From: Burhinus oedicnemus
Taxonomy: Eukaryota > Chordata > Aves > Charadriiformes > Burhinidae
Assembly (NCBI GenBank): GCA_008921705.1
Contig: VFFE01007669.1
Coordinates: forward strand, 1,175,782 to 1,239,781
Reading direction: 5' to 3'
Length of the DNA stretch: 64,000 nt
Below the pieces are notes generated by a model. It was not told where the DNA came from. It saw only the letters and a list, made by a program, of their open reading frames with translations, and searched no databases. The first letter of the stretch is position 1. Each line of letters begins with the position of its first letter. The position numbers were made by a program, and so were the translations under genes. Shown here piece after piece: positions 1 to 15,100 of this stretch.

Positions 1-134
1 CAATATCACCTTGCAAGATTCAGTTGCAGAACTGGAGCTGTTTGATGTACATCCGCTTCAGAGTGGAGACTACACCTGCCAAGTCTCTAATGAGGCAGGG
101 AAGATTTCTTGCACAACACATCTTTTTGTCAAAG
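1..134 (+). CDS. TTN: TTN exon, C-terminal part of an I-band Ig domain (partial)
   Basis: Frame starts at base 2 ([13 protein letters not shown]). The F-strand signature [13 protein letters not shown] and the final G-strand LFVK are present; the B and C strands lie upstream of the window. The exon ends AAA G before gtttga. Counting back from I80 it would be I73 in the usual numbering, which is inference. Confidence 0.93.
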
Positions 135-3100
135 GTTTGACCAGACTACTATTTCTTATGCTTCTTATGCTTCTAAAAATGATCTCTTGGCTCTATTTAA
201 CTGGTTTTCTTTCCATTGTTCATTATAGAACCAGCCAAATTTGTGAAGAAGGTGAACGATTTAAGTGTAGAGAAAGGGAAAAATTTAATCTTGGAATGCA
301 CATATACGGGTACTCCACCAATTTCAGTGACGTGGAAGAAAAATGGAGTAAAAATAACACACTCTGAAAAGTGTAGCATCACCACTACAGAAACATCTGC
401 CATACTGGAAATCCCTACTAGCAAAGTAGAAGATCAGGGGCAATATTCTTGTCATATTGAAAATGATGCTGGACAAGATAATTGTCACGGTGCAGTTACA
501 ATACTAGGTGTGTCAAGTCATCATCACTTCATCAAGTGTTATGTGAACTACTAATGGTCATTGTACAAGACTTTTATATGCTAATGGTGTGTCTTTGTTC
601 TTCAGAACCACCTTACTTCATTACACCCTTGGAGCCAGTGCAGGTGACTGTTGGGGATTCTGCATCCTTACAGTGCCAGGTTGCTGGAACACCAGAAATG
701 ATTGTATCATGGTACAAAGGCGACACAAAGCTGAGAGGAACTGCCACTGTGAAAATGCACTTTAAGAACCAAGTTGCCACTCTGGTTTTCAGCCAGGTAG
801 ACAGTAGTGACAGTGGGGAGTACATCTGCAAAGTAGAAAACACTGTTGGGGAGGCAGCTTCATCATCTTTGCTGACAGTTCAAGGTGAATATTTCATTTT
901 AAAAAACAAGAAAATGGCCTATTTTTTCTTAACTATGCTTCGCTATTTTGCAAAACAAAGATTACCTTTTCTTTTTTAAACACTTCTGTGTTTCTTGAGG
1001 TGTAAGATACCCTGTGACACTGTCTTCTATTAACAAAGGCCTACCAGTAATGCTAGTCGAAATACGTCTCTTACTGACTACAGCTCTTCTGATACAAGCT
1101 TCTGCATCTTCCTTCCCCATTGAGGATATTGCTTTGATTGTTTCCGCCATTGGCAGTCCTAAGGGTTAAATAGGCCCACTGGGTTTAACTGAAGGCAGAA
1201 TGGTTATATATTTTCTTGTAACCGTATAGACAGTGCTCTTTTCACATCAGGTTCCAAATAAATAATATGATGAATAACATTTTTAATCAGAAGTTGTGAG
1301 CAAAAATCCAGTGTACTCTACAGGATATTAGGCAGTGATTATTGGTGAGTACAGCAACAGGTGCACACCTTCTGAAAGACCTCACTGTACAATACCTGTT
1401 TTCTTACAGACCGTAAACTTCCTCCTTCTTTTACAAGAAAATTAAGGGATGTTCATGAAACTGCTGGTTTACCAGTTACATTTGATTGCGGCATTGCTGG
1501 TTCAGAACCTATTGAAGTATCTTGGTTTAAAGACGGTGTACGTGTGAAAGAGGACTACAATGTTCACACATCCTTCGTAGATAATGTAGCAACTCTCCGA
1601 ATTTTGAAGACAGATAGGAGCCTTATTGGGCAATATACCTGCACAGCTACCAATGCGATTGGGACTGCTTCTTCTAGTGGCAGGCTTGTCCTTACAGGTC
1701 GGTAGGCTGTGAAATATTTAATGTAAATATCTTACAACTCACTTTTACTTTATATATGGATTTAATATTGTACAAATAATATTTATTTCACAGAGGTTTA
1801 AAGCAAATCAAGATTTTAAAGTGATGCTTTTTTATTTTTTTCAATCTTCAGAAGGGAAGACTCCTCCATTCTTTGACATCCCAATTACACCCATGGATGG
1901 TATTATTGGAGAAAGTGTTGACTTTGAGTGCCATGTTTCTGGAACACAGCCTATTAATGTCATTTGGGCAAAAGATAACCAAGAAATTAGAACAGGAAGA
2001 AACTACCAGATCAGTTATGTAGACAACACAGCCCACTTGACTATCTTGAGAGTTGACAGGGGAGATTCTGGAAAGTATACATGCTATGCTAGCAACGAAG
2101 TTGGAAAGGACTCTTGCACAGCTCAACTGACTGTTAAAGGTACTGAATAGATAATACATTGTGTGTCGGTTTTTCTTCCTTTAATTATAAAGGAAGTTAG
2201 CCTTATTGCTGCAAAATAAGTTTGAAAAAAACTTCTGAGATACAGCTTGAAAGTACCTATCTGGAGACACCCATGGGCCTCTTAAGGAAATTAGGAAGGG
2301 TCATTAACAACAATGGGAGGAGAAATGGAAGAATATTTTCTTCGGCTTAGTTTCTTTATAGGCTTTGGCTTATGTCTTTCTTGATAACTCAACAAAAGTC
2401 TTTTTTTTTTTAAAATGACATTTGACTTAAATCAATGTAAGAGGATTTTTTTCCAACATGAAAATCACCTATGACAGTGACTGTAAGAACAAGACACCTT
2501 CTGTATATCTTGGTGTACTTTCACTTAAAAAGAAAAAAATCCTATTTAAATGAGAGCAAATATCAATTCTCCAATGTTCAATTTCTTCCTGAACATTTTC
2601 TTTAGAATTTTTCATTTCAGGTTTCATTTACAGAATTTGAGTAATATGTTCTTTTCTTTACAGAACGAAAAACTCCACCTACTTTCACTAAGAAGCTGTC
2701 TGAAGCAGTAGAAGAAACAGAAGGGAATGAACTTAAACTTGAGGGCCGTGTTTCTGGCTCTCAGCCTTTGACCATTGCTTGGTATAAAAACAATCAGGAA
2801 GTTCATTCAAGCCCTCATTGTGAAATATCTTTCAAAAACAATACCTTGCTTCTGCATATAAAGAGCATAAAGCAATCAGATGCTGGTTTATATACCTGTA
2901 AAGTGTCCAATGAAGCAGGAAGTGTGTTGTGTACGTCTTCTGTTGTTATCAGAGGTTAGTTGAAGTCTTACTTTTCTTGGCTTCTTACTTTTCTTTGTTG
3001 CATGTTAGCTGCAAATATACAGCTTCTATTTTATGAGCTGGTTTTACTTACCTTAACAGCAGTAATTTGTGCTGAGATGGACAAGATAAAACCGAGTTAA

Positions 3101-6100
3101 ACCATAATATCAAGGAATTATTTTAATTTTGTGACTAAAATAAAACATATTTTTCAGGGAGTGGCTGCTTTATTTTTTTACTATTTGCTACGACTGAACT
3201 AAAGTGAACATTGTAATCTTTCTGTAACATTTCTGTTGAATTTTTAATCATTCCCTTTTCATGGAATAACAGTTTTTGTGTGCAATTACATCTAAGCTTG
3301 GACAGCCTTGACGGTGTGTTGTGGCAGCATGACACTTCATCATAATACTCTTGCAGGAGATTGCATATTTGTTTCTTTAAAGGTGTTTATATAGTTTTGC
3401 AGCCTAATAGCAGTGTTTTAGTTCTTATACTAGTTTTTGCATGTGAATGTCTTTGCTGCGTGGAGAAAAGATTTCGTGCATGTTTGCACAGAAAACATAC
3501 TTTCTTGATATTTATTCCATTTTCTAAAACTATGATTGACATTCTCAGGCTTCTGTTTATCCTTCTTCATTCTTTGCCATTGTCTTCTTAAGAATCATGT
3601 GTATCTCTCTTTCTCTTACATTCTTAATCATATTTTCCTTCCTTGAGCATTCACTCAAGACTTTTGATATTCCAGAACCTAAAAAACCTCCAGTTTTTGA
3701 TCAGCCTCTTCAGCCAGCAGCAGCAGAGGAAGGTGACACCCTACAGCTCAGCTGTCATGTCCAAGGATCACAGCCAATTCGGATTCAGTGGCTGAAGGCA
3801 GGGAGAGAAATAAGAGCTTCAGACAGATGCAACTTCAGCTTTGCTAATGGAGTAGCACTTCTGGAACTTGCTGGAGTGACCAAATCCGATTCAGGAGAAT
3901 ATGTATGCAAAGCTTCAAATGCAGCTGGCACTGATACTTGCAAATCTAAAGTGACAGTTAAAGGTACAGTAATGTGTAGAAAACCAAGGCATATAATGGA
4001 AATTTAAAGCAAAATTCCATCCTGCTTTGTTTTCTGTGGAACAAAAATGTTAATAATCTAATAGCAAACAATTAGTATCTTTTAGTTCTTTGCAAAACCC
4101 TACAATCTGGAAAGACAGTATATTTAATAATTTTATATATAAATAGTGGGAGAATCAGTGCAAGCTGAATGAGTGAAAATTCTTGGACATGCTTATTTTA
4201 TGGAAAGGAAGGGAACAATGGTGTTTATTAAAGGAAATACAAAAGAAATTTGGTTGAGTATGTGGCCTTAGAGGTTAATTGCTCCAGGACTGTTACAACT
4301 CTAAGACATTTTGACCTTTTAGCTGAAAGTAAATATTGTCTAAGCATGAGTCCTTCCATGCACATCTTGTCTTACCACTGCATAAAAGACTTAAGAGTTC
4401 AGTAATATGTAGAAATACTATCTTTTTTCACTACATGGGTAGCAGCAAGGACTGTGCAAAAGGAAAAAAATAATTTAACAGATTACTGATAAAAAATGCG
4501 AGTAACTGAGGGTGAAATTTCCAGAAACAGACAGAAAATCATAGAGAGAATACCTCACTAAAAAGTGATCCATTTTAGAAAATGAGGCTTTTTATTTGCA
4601 TATCCATCAATGAATTTGCATCCATGCAGAATATAAATGACCTGACTGAAGTTAAGGAACAGCACAATATGACCCACAGTGTTCAGTTTCATCTGGAAAG
4701 TAAAATACAAGTTAATTAAAACAATATGAAAATGTTTTGCATTTTTATCTCTTGCAGAATATTTTGTTCCATTTCTGCAATTAATTCCTTTTTTTGAAGT
4801 TCCTTTGGAAGGATCATCATGCATGAACATAGCTATTACCCAAAACCATCTGTTTTAATTGTTTGACTCTATTTTTTAGAAAAACCAGCAGCTGCACCAG
4901 CAGCTAAGAAAGCAGAAGTGGAAGGAAAACTTTATTTTGTGTCAGAGCCTCAGAGTATCAAAGTCATGGAAAGTAAGAACTCTTTTCAAAAACGTACATT
5001 GCCTTCTATTTGCCTATATCTTTTGTTTGAGATTATGTCCTGCTGTCATAGAGAGCTGGAAAGACTCAGCTTCGTCATTTGCATCTTTCTGCAGAGACTG
5101 TTGCAAGATTTATTGCAAAAGTTGGAGGAGACCCAATTCCAAATGTTAAATGGATGAAGGGAAAATGGAGGCAACTCAACCAGGGAGGTCGCATTATAAT
5201 CCAGCAGAGAGGAGATGAAGCCAAACTAGAAATAAAGGACGCAATAAAAACTGATTCTGGCATGTACAAATGTGTAGCTTTTAACCAACATGGTGAAATT
5301 GAGAGGAGTGTAAACCTAGAAGTTGAAGAAAGAAAGAAAGAAGTTGTTGAAGGGGATCTCAGGGCAAAACTAAAAAGGTATATGAAAATTTTTATAGATT
5401 AATTTGCCATCAACTAGAAGAAACTTTTTTTATTATCTATGTCAGATCAAGACATAATTTTAAAATATTCATTAAATATGAATAGCTGTATTAAAAATAG
5501 AAGCACTTGAATAGACTAAACTAAAGGATTCCACTGCACAGAGCAGCTCTAGGCCAATTCTTTTTTTCAGTGAATGACTTTCTAGGAATGGAACATTATA
5601 TATTTAACTTATGTCATTGATTTGAATAGCACTCCAACAAAAAGGAAGGAAGAAGAGGAAGAGCAACCTATTGATATCTTAGAACTTCTCAAAAACGTAG
5701 ACCCTAAAGAATATGAGAAATATGCTCGCATGTATGGAATTACAGATTTCCGTGGCCTCCTGCAAGCCTTTGAGTTACTAAAGCAAACCCAAGCTGAAGA
5801 AAGCCATAGATTGGTAAGACACAGCATGACTTCAGCATTCGCTTTGTTAGGAGTAACGTGGTTCCTTTGAACGGACTTGGTGTCCGCACTCTGATGTTAC
5901 TGTGTGTGCAGGAATTTCTGGTTTCTCTTTAGATCTTTTACTGACAGTTCTCAATTTCTTGCATGCTTAAACCCAAGAAGAACGAATGCACCTTCTGGCC
6001 AAGTATGTTCTGTCTTCACAGTTTGGCTGCAATTTTTTACGATGGGAAGATACGCTAGTTAAAGTGCAGTTACAGAAAATTTGATGTAGGAACTAATTCT

Positions 6101-9100
6101 GTGTTGGACAAACATGACACCTTGGCATTTAGTGTCCTTTAATCTTTGAGTATATTCTGCATTTTTACAGGAAATTGAGCTCACAGAAAAAGCTCGAAGA
6201 GAAGATCAGGAGTTTGATGAACTTGTAGCTTTTATTCAGCAACGACTCTCACAGACAGAGGTAACATATTTTCAGACTGATTTGTGAAATATTCCAACAC
6301 ATAACGGGGAACTTGAAACTAATTTAAACTAATATTTTACAGCCTATTACTCTGATCAGAGACATTGAAAATCAGACAGTTTTAACAGATGAGGATGCTA
6401 TCTTTGAATGTGAGATTAAAATTAACTATCCAGAAATTAAACTTTCATGGTACAAGGGAACCCAGAAACTGGACTCCAATGACAAATATGAAATTAGAAT
6501 TGAAGGTGATCGCCACATACTGAGAATCAGGAACTGCCAACTTGAAGATCAGGGAAATTACAGAATAGTGTGTGGACCACACATTGCCAGTGCCAGGCTA
6601 ACTGTGATCGGTAAGTGCACTTTTGAAGTATGTATTTGAATTAATTTACACTTTAATTATTCCACTGTCTGATGTCTGCTAAAATGTATGTTTTAACATG
6701 CTACTAGAACCGGCAGTTGAACGGCATCTTCATGACACTACTTTCAAGGAAGGAAACACATGCACGCTGTCTTGTCAGTTCTCTATCCCAAATGCCAAGT
6801 CTCAGTGGTATAGAAATGGGAGACCCATTAAGATAGGAGGGAGATATTCAACACAAGTCTCTGACAAAGTACATAAACTCATCATCAAGGATGTTAGAAC
6901 AGAAGACCAGGGACAGTATACCTGCAAGCTTGACAATCTAGAAACCACTGCAGATCTGGCCATTGAAGGTTTGTAAACAGATATAGAATCTCTTTATTAC
7001 AGTAATGGTAAACAGTTTCTGGATATTCCATTAACAGAACAAATGAAAATAAAAGGAATTTCTTAAAGAGCTATTCCCAAACTTGGAAATGGACTAAATG
7101 AGAAATTTTGCTGTCCTTTCTCTTTGAACAATATGTGACGTAATTGTTGAAGATAGTATTTTACTAATGTCCCCCGGCCCTCAAACAATCCAAGTCATAC
7201 TTGCTTTTATCTTCTTTTTCTCTGATACTCTTATATTTTCCTTGGATTTCCTCTTTTTCTTAATTATTCTTTATCTTTAATTTCCTTAATGGCTTCTCTT
7301 GTATAGTTTATCTGCACAGCAATCTTGTTATAGTTGTACTCTTATGTCTTCTAATCTTCATTCTTACATAGAAAACTTCATAGAAGATGGAATCCCTTTC
7401 TCTTACTCTACTTTTTCAAGATCTATTGTTGTTATCTCTTACTATAATGTAGCTATTATTATGAAAACAATGAGAAGGAATTAGATAAGCTAAATGGCCT
7501 GGTGGTGCGTAACAATTGATATATTTTTTTGTTTCTAAAAACAGCGGAACCAATTCAGTTCACAAAGAGCATACAGAATATTGTAGTGAGTGAACACCAG
7601 TCTGCAACCTTTGAGTGTGAGGTGTCTTTTGATGATGCAGTTGTGACATGGTATAAAGGCCCCACCGAACTGAGAGAGAGTCCCAAGTACAGCTTCAGAA
7701 GTGAAGGTCGCTGTCATTATATGACTATTCACAATGTTACTGCAGAAGACGAAGGTAAAAATGCATGGAATATTTGTGCTGATGTCATTCTTTTATCTGA
7801 TTTTGTTGTCTGTTTTTTTACTCATAAAGGCATATAAATATCAACATTCTTGGCTATTGTAGGTGTATACTCTGTAATTGCTCGCCTTGAACCAAGAGGA
7901 GAAGCAAGAAGCACTGCAGAGCTCTATCTGGTAACCAAAGGTTAGCAAATTTGCTAAACAAATTTGTGATCGTAGCCATCCGCAAATTTGTGAGTTTGAA
8001 ACATGATTCTGGAAAACTAAATAGTCCTAAAAGAAATCTAATATTCTTTTGCAGAAATTAAACTGGAGTTGAAGCCACCAGGTAAAGATCACGAGCAAGA
8101 CTGGCACAAGATCATGTCTATACTCTATCACAGATTTGGTGCATTGCTCTGCTTTATTTTTTATTTTCAAATCCATTTTTCCTGGTTATAGTAAGTCAAA
8201 CCTACACCCTGAAAAATTATTCCTCATCCATAGATATGAGGAACTATTTATTCTCATAAATAGTGGCAATGAATACTGTGATAACTCCAAAATCAGTGAT
8301 ATTAATGCATCTGGGGTCCTAGTTTGTACAATATGGGAAGCCACATTCTCTAAAACACAAAAACTTATTTTTCTTTGAATGACTGAGGAATACAACAATG
8401 AAGAGGTACCAATGAATAGATTCAATGTCCTCTGCACAACTGAAAAAGAAATAACCAAGGAGGCAAAATGGGTAGCAATCATCTCCTTATGATATATAAT
8501 GATGTTCCTTTCTGAATGTTCTTAAGAACCTACTCCAAAATGATGCAAGAATTATTTAGAAATAAAATTAAACAGTGTAGAGTGGCCAGACTGAAAGACT
8601 AATGTGATTAGTTATCTATTGGTCAGCTAGCTTATTCTTGAGGAGCAAGCTACAATCATTGTATATTAGAACAGAAAGATTAAAGCACCATGAACTACTA
8701 CTTTTGGGGACAACATATTCAAATCTATTTCTTTAAGTCAGTTAAACATCTTGATTTTCTAGATGTTCCTGATGCCAAGGTTGCAGTTCCACCTCAAAAA
8801 CCAGCTGAAGGTATGGTAACAAAACCATACTTGTTCCGTAGTGCTGTTTTGAATCTGTACTGAAGCAGCAGGCCAATGGAAACTTCAGAGAAAAATCTTA
8901 GACAGCTCAGTGATGAACTCTAGTTAATTGTCTCTGTAAAAATACGATATGAGCAAGGCTTGGATTGGATAGGCTTGTTTTGCTGTGTGGAAGGTGAAAA
9001 CTATACACAGGTAGTGGTAGGAATGAAGCTTTTTCTCTTAAAAAGAGTTTGTCCTTTCCATCTTATTTTCCTATCAGTCTCTTGTTCATTCTACCTTCCT

Positions 9101-12100
9101 TTTATTTCCATTTTCTTCTTCTGATCATTCTTTATTTTCACCTTTTCTTCTTTTCACCACAGAAGTATACTTTACACAACCTGTCTGAATTACTGCCCTT
9201 TGGGGAAAAAAAAAAGAAAAAGAAAAAGAAAATACTAATATTCTTTTAAAACCATACAATGGATTGCATGTTTATTGCAAATGGTCTCTGCCCAAGCTCT
9301 GGAATTGGACTACAGACTAGAAACATGACGTATATTTCTGTTACATTCAAGAGTTTACTATGAACCTTAGAAGTCCAATCTTCTCGGTTTCATTTCCAGG
9401 ATAATTTGGTAAATGCTTGTAGTGGCAGCAGGAGGGGAAAGATTTCATATTTAGATGAATTACTATCAGCAAGGACAGGAGAGTGATGGCAGTGAAGAAA
9501 ACAAAGCTGAGAAGGGTCAGGGTTCAAATAAAGGTAGACTGGGAATTCCCACTCAAAATGTATTCTTCCAGCTACAGCAAGCTGTCAGAATGAGTACCAC
9601 GTTTGCTTTTATTCTGCAGCTGCAGTAAAATAATTTCGTCTATTTTCCAAATGCACTAGGATTCTTCTTAATTTACAAGAAAACATCATACTCACATTTT
9701 ATTCTAAACATTTCATTTTTCCTACAAGCTGTCCCTATTCCTATTCTTCTGCCTCTTGTTCCACCACCAGAGGAGAAAAAGCCAGGTAAAAATACTTAAA
9801 GTATTTGGACAGTGTGTACACATTTCACTATGACTGTTGTGTTTGGTTTTTTAATTTAAAATCTAAAATATATTGTTTTTAAGCAGAAAAAATGGTTCCA
9901 GTAAAGAAAGTTTCCAAAAAGGTGGTTAAAAAAGGTCCTGAAGAAGTCCCACCACCTAAAGGTAACTTTGTCCCTTTTTTTTTTTTTTTTTAATAACTTT
10001 TTTAAAAATAGTAAAATTACTTTGTGGAAACAAGGCAATTTGTTTCAGATTACCTTGAATCAATCAAATCTGTTTGATTTTTGTTTCTATGTTAAAAACA
10101 TGCACATTTAAAATCCAAGCCGATTAGGACTGCTTAAAAAATAATCACTTCTTTAAACTGTCTGTGAGGGTGAAACCATGTCATTAACTCTGAACATATA
10201 ATACACCTTGCAGATTCCAAGCTATGATAGGAAAAATATTTTCTTTTTTTTTTTTTTTTTAAGTTCCTGAGGTGCTTCCAGAGAAGCCCAAAGAGATCAA
10301 AATAACATCCATGGCAAGGAGAGAAGAGATTCGTGAAGAAAAGAAGGAAATATATGAAAAGCCCAAAGAAACTTATGAAGAATGGGAAGAAGATTATGGA
10401 GAAGACCATGACTATTATGTTAAGGAAGAAGGTTATGATGAAGGGGAAGAGGAATGGGAAGAAGCATATGAGAAAAGAGAAGTGACTTATGAAGAAAAAC
10501 GAGTCATTCATGAAGAAGGTATTTCAATTATCATACCATTTTATTTCTTCTCTTCTCTAGTATTTATTATTAAGGCCCACAAATTTTGAGCCAGGCAGCA
10601 TTTTTTTGATTTTTTTTTTGTTACGATAACTTGAACCTTAATATGCTGCCAAGTTTTAACTGGCACTTGAGGATAAGACAAGGACTTTAGTATGGTGAGG
10701 TACAGAGACAGATAGAAATTGATACACTATAATTTGGTTGCCAATGGACTTTGCAATTTGGGACATCTTTAAAACCTACTACGAGTTAGTAGTTTGTAAG
10801 GATATGTGTCATTTTTAGTTGTTTTGGATGTTTCTTCTATCATTTTCATGTGTTCTAGATAAACTTGATTTAGGTTAAATGTTTCACACATTAATTACTT
10901 GATGTTAATAGCTGTATTTTGCAATTCCTTGCATGCCTTAACTGTCTTGGGTAGTAGTAACATGTATACCTCTAGGAACAGAATTTGGCTCTGATGAGAA
11001 ACCATCAAACTTGGAAATAAGCAGAAAATTTTACTGCAACAATTGGATGTCCAAAACTCTGTGTGTGTTTTTCAATTTCATAAATTTACAATGGTATAAC
11101 TACTGACTTTTGAGTGTATCGAGCCTTTAGACGTGTTTTTCATCATTAAGTAATGTTATTATTTTTTAAGTGGTTGAAGTTCCTAAGAAGCCTGTACCTG
11201 AGCGAAAACCACCAGCAATTACAGCCGAAAAGAAGGAAAAGAAAGAAGTAACAGTTCGTAAAGGTATGACTTTCCTGCAAAACTAACAGGATCATGCAGA
11301 TTAAGATCTCTCATGAATCCCCTTCAAGCTGAACTGTGGTGGTCATTCACATGTCCTTGAAAAGGACAGAATTCTCTTTATGTTGGACAGTGACACGAGC
11401 AAGGTTCATGACAACCCTTCCACTTCTTCCACTTCATATTTTCAGGCAGAGAGAGAGTAGTGGCAATGGTGGTTGAAGCAAACCAAGAATTGCTGGCAAA
11501 ATCAAACTGAGCTTCAGTTACCTTTCCTTCTCCCTGTATGCCTTGGGCATGGCTGGTGCTTTTGAGCCAGTGAATGCTGCGCTTCTGAGAAGTATCCTGC
11601 ATTTATATCACTGCATACCTCCTGGGGGAGGGTGGGCCTGATCACCTGTTTCACAAGCACTTTTACCACCACTGTTCACCACCAGTGAACAATGCGCTGA
11701 ACAACACACAGATTGCACAAAGATTATGACATCCTAAACAAGAATATAGCCAGTTCTACCTGGTTTGTGTCCACAAAATGCAGGATGATTTAAACAATAA
11801 ATATATCTGAATCACTTACAGTTGTCAAGAAACCTGTCGACGAAAAAGTGGAGATAACCACTCAGAGGGTTGCAGAAGAAAAAGTCAAACGGGCTGAGGG
11901 TAACTACTGTTTAATTACCTTAATGTCATCTTCACACGAAAGTAGTGGCTATTGTTATTTAGCTAATCTGCATATGCTTTGTTTTCATTTAACATGGGTC
12001 TGATAAATTTTTCAGTTTTTGAAACATCTAATAAAAGCTTCTGCTGAAATGTATAAAAAGAAGATGAAAAGCTTTTGAGGGGAAAATATTGAAGGCAGAT

Positions 12101-15100
12101 GCTAACTAACAGTGCTTTAAGAAAGGAAGGGAGTGTAAAATTGCACTGGGTGAAACAGTATGTTTCATTCTAAGCCGAAGGTATGAAATCCCCATCTTCC
12201 TCTTCCATCTTGACTTGTCTACCAGGATGTCCTGGTTAATTGTTCAATTATGAAATAAAAATGCATCCTTATTCTCTTGCTAACCACCTCCTCTTGTACA
12301 GCATTTCCCATTCTGCAGCAGGATTCATTGGCTGCAGTTCAATATATGTCAGGATATGACCTGTGTACTAAATGCCCTGAGTTACCCAGCCCCTTCAGAA
12401 GGTAGCAATAAAAAGAAGCAAACATACTCCTTCTGTTGCTTTGCATGGTTCCAAGGAGCCTGATTTAGCTACTGAGTTAGATTACGTTTGTCTTGTTTGT
12501 TGTTTTTTCAACATCACTGCTAGATAGCTGTAGACTTATTTTGATCTCTCTGCTAAATATATGACTGAGTAACAAAATTTTAATGCCAACAGTTACCAAG
12601 AAAGTTCTACCTCCAAAACCTACACCAATGATCATTGAGGAAAAAGTTATGAAAAAGGAAGGTACAGATCAGCATCTTTCAATTACAGTTTATGTTTTTT
12701 CCAGTACCCAGTGTGTTATTGTGCTTCTTGTGAATATGTGGGCTTGTGTGTATGTACCTGGATCTATTGTAGCCGTCATGCTGTGACTACTCTCAGTGTT
12801 TAAATAGTCTGTGTACCATGCTTTTATCTTTCATAAAGTCTGTTTTTAACATGTTTGTGGCTAGCCTTTTGATTCTTGTTTAAACAGCATACAGGATATT
12901 GCAGTGTGATTTAAGTTTTTCTTCATCTATTCTGCCTGCTGGCCTATGCTTACATAATAATGGCCCAGTGCCCCAGAATTTCTTTGAAGAACCACCTGTA
13001 GAATTCTTCTGACATACTATTTCCAAAAGCCTGTGCATGCATTTATTTTAAATTTTCAGGTTAAAGGTGTTTGTGTCTTCAGTCTTTAATAGATGCTAAA
13101 TATTATACCTGTCTCCGTGTTTTGTGTTCAGTATTTTAGAATATGAATACTGACTGTCTAAATATGTCTAAGACATAAATGTACAATATAAATACAGATT
13201 TGATAAAAACTCACATGCTGACTACCACTAATGTGGATCTAGAATATAAAATACTAAAACAAAATCCTATCTTTAAAGTACCGACAGTAGAAACATGGAC
13301 TGTTTCAGAAGAAAAGATGTCGGTTTCTGTCCACAGAGAAGAAGAATATTCATATGTCACAGGTATGTACAAAACCAAAAATCTGTGCACCCAAACCAAA
13401 ACAATATTTCAATCCTACTAGATTTTCTTTTAATCTATTTTTATGTATGGCAAATTACATATTTAGACACATCGTATATTTGTCTTTCAACATGTATTGC
13501 TTCTTTTTGTTCATTGTGTTATGTAGCCTCAGTTTTCATTAGATTCATAGATGTCAACATTTCAACTATTTTATCTTAACATTGTTTAAATGCTTTTCTT
13601 TGAAGAGCCAACAGAGCATGAGAAAACAGTTGAAGAAAGATTCTTTGAAGCTGTTTACCCAATTGAAGGTAGATTGATTAAGAATGAGAGGCTAATCAAT
13701 ATTTAAGATTTTTTAAACAATTTGAATCTGTAGTTAATCAAAGCTCATTGTGAGATTTGCACATGCTGTTGGTTTTCTGGATGAAATTTTTTTAAAAGTT
13801 AGCATATGTGTTTCAGTGACCTTTGTGTACTGAACACACATAATATCTTCTTAAAAGCTTTTCAGATTTACTACAGACATTGATATTTCCTATCTCCAAA
13901 TGTAATATCTTTAAAATTCCTATTGTAGAACATAAGGAAGTCGAAGAGGAAGAAGAGGAAGAGGAAGAAGTCATTTCTACAGAACCAGAGATCCCTCACG
14001 TTGAAGGTGAATAAAATCTTTGTATCATCATGTGCTCCATTTTCTGAACTTCCACATTACCTGCCTGTACCAGCATTTACTAAAGGACAGAATATCAGAA
14101 CTGAGATCTTTCCATCTCTCTATGGCTCTACTCTCAAAAGTTCAAGCCCTATTGCATTTCAAAACCTAATTCTTCTTCATCACTGCTTTAAATAATTCTT
14201 TGAATAGCTTTTTTTTGAGACGAGCATATTGTATATTTGATAAAACAGCATATTTTTTGACACAGTGTTTGTTTATCCAGCATTGTTGAAAGTAGCCTTC
14301 TGTGATATTTTTACTGTCTCTTAATTGTTCACCACCTATCTCTTTAAAGTGCCTGAGATACCAAAGAGGCATGTTCCAGAAGAAAGAAAAACAGTTCCTG
14401 TCCCTAAAAAGGAAGCTCCACCAGCTAAAGGTATTTCGACTGCCCTAGAAAAACAACAAAAACAAAATCCAAACAAACTGTCTTTTATTATATTATTTTT
14501 CATGTTTTCTTGAATATGTTTGTGAATTTACTCTCTATGTGGCTTCGGTTTTGCATTATCTTCATATGCATTATTTGATTTTACATTATCTCCATACTTT
14601 CACTTTTTCATTTGTGCGACAACTTAGCTTACAGCTTGTACTTGTCTCAGCTTTGGCCCTGCTCTTTCCTAACAATCCTGCGCTTGTTGTTTGTATTTGG
14701 GTTGTGCAGCTTTGCGGACAAGGGTAGGGTGTTTTTGCTTCAACAGAGTGCCATTAAAGGTCATAGTGCACAAATGTTAACATTGCAATTTTATACTTTA
14801 TCATAGTGTCATTCCCATATAGTCCACTGTATGTCCAAAAGGTTGTACATTGTATTGTGTTGCCATGCTCAGCTCCTTGTCCAGACATTATGTTTGATAA
14901 AACAATCTTGGATTACTGAAATCTGGATAAGTGGTCCAAAAACTAAAGCTCTCTCACTTTTACAATGTTTTCCAAAGTGCCTGAAGTCCCTAAGAAACCT
15001 ATTCCAGAAAAGAAAGTTGCCGTTGCTAAAAAGGAGGTGGCTCCCCCAGCAAAAGGTACAGCATCTTTTGAATGTGGGCTTTAACCAGTCCTGTACTATT

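Larger units (their letters stand above)
885..8762 (+). other. TTN: Introns of the Ig/N2A part over 300 bp
   Basis: Introns 885-1409, 2140-2663, 2955-3675, 3964-4879, 5814-6170, 6969-7544 and 8082-8762. AT-rich, no repeats or RNA genes recognised; the short open frames in them have no titin-like content and no splice sites in the right phase. Confidence 0.75.

Noticed and set aside
10134..10511. 125-codon minus-strand frame rich in Phe/Ile/Leu
   Set aside because: Antisense of the glutamate-rich exon (GAA/GAG read as TTC/CTC).
12986..13012. Exon-like start (tttctttgaag then EPPVEFF and stop)
   Set aside because: Too short to separate from chance in a T-rich intron, though it resembles the start of the 21184 exon.
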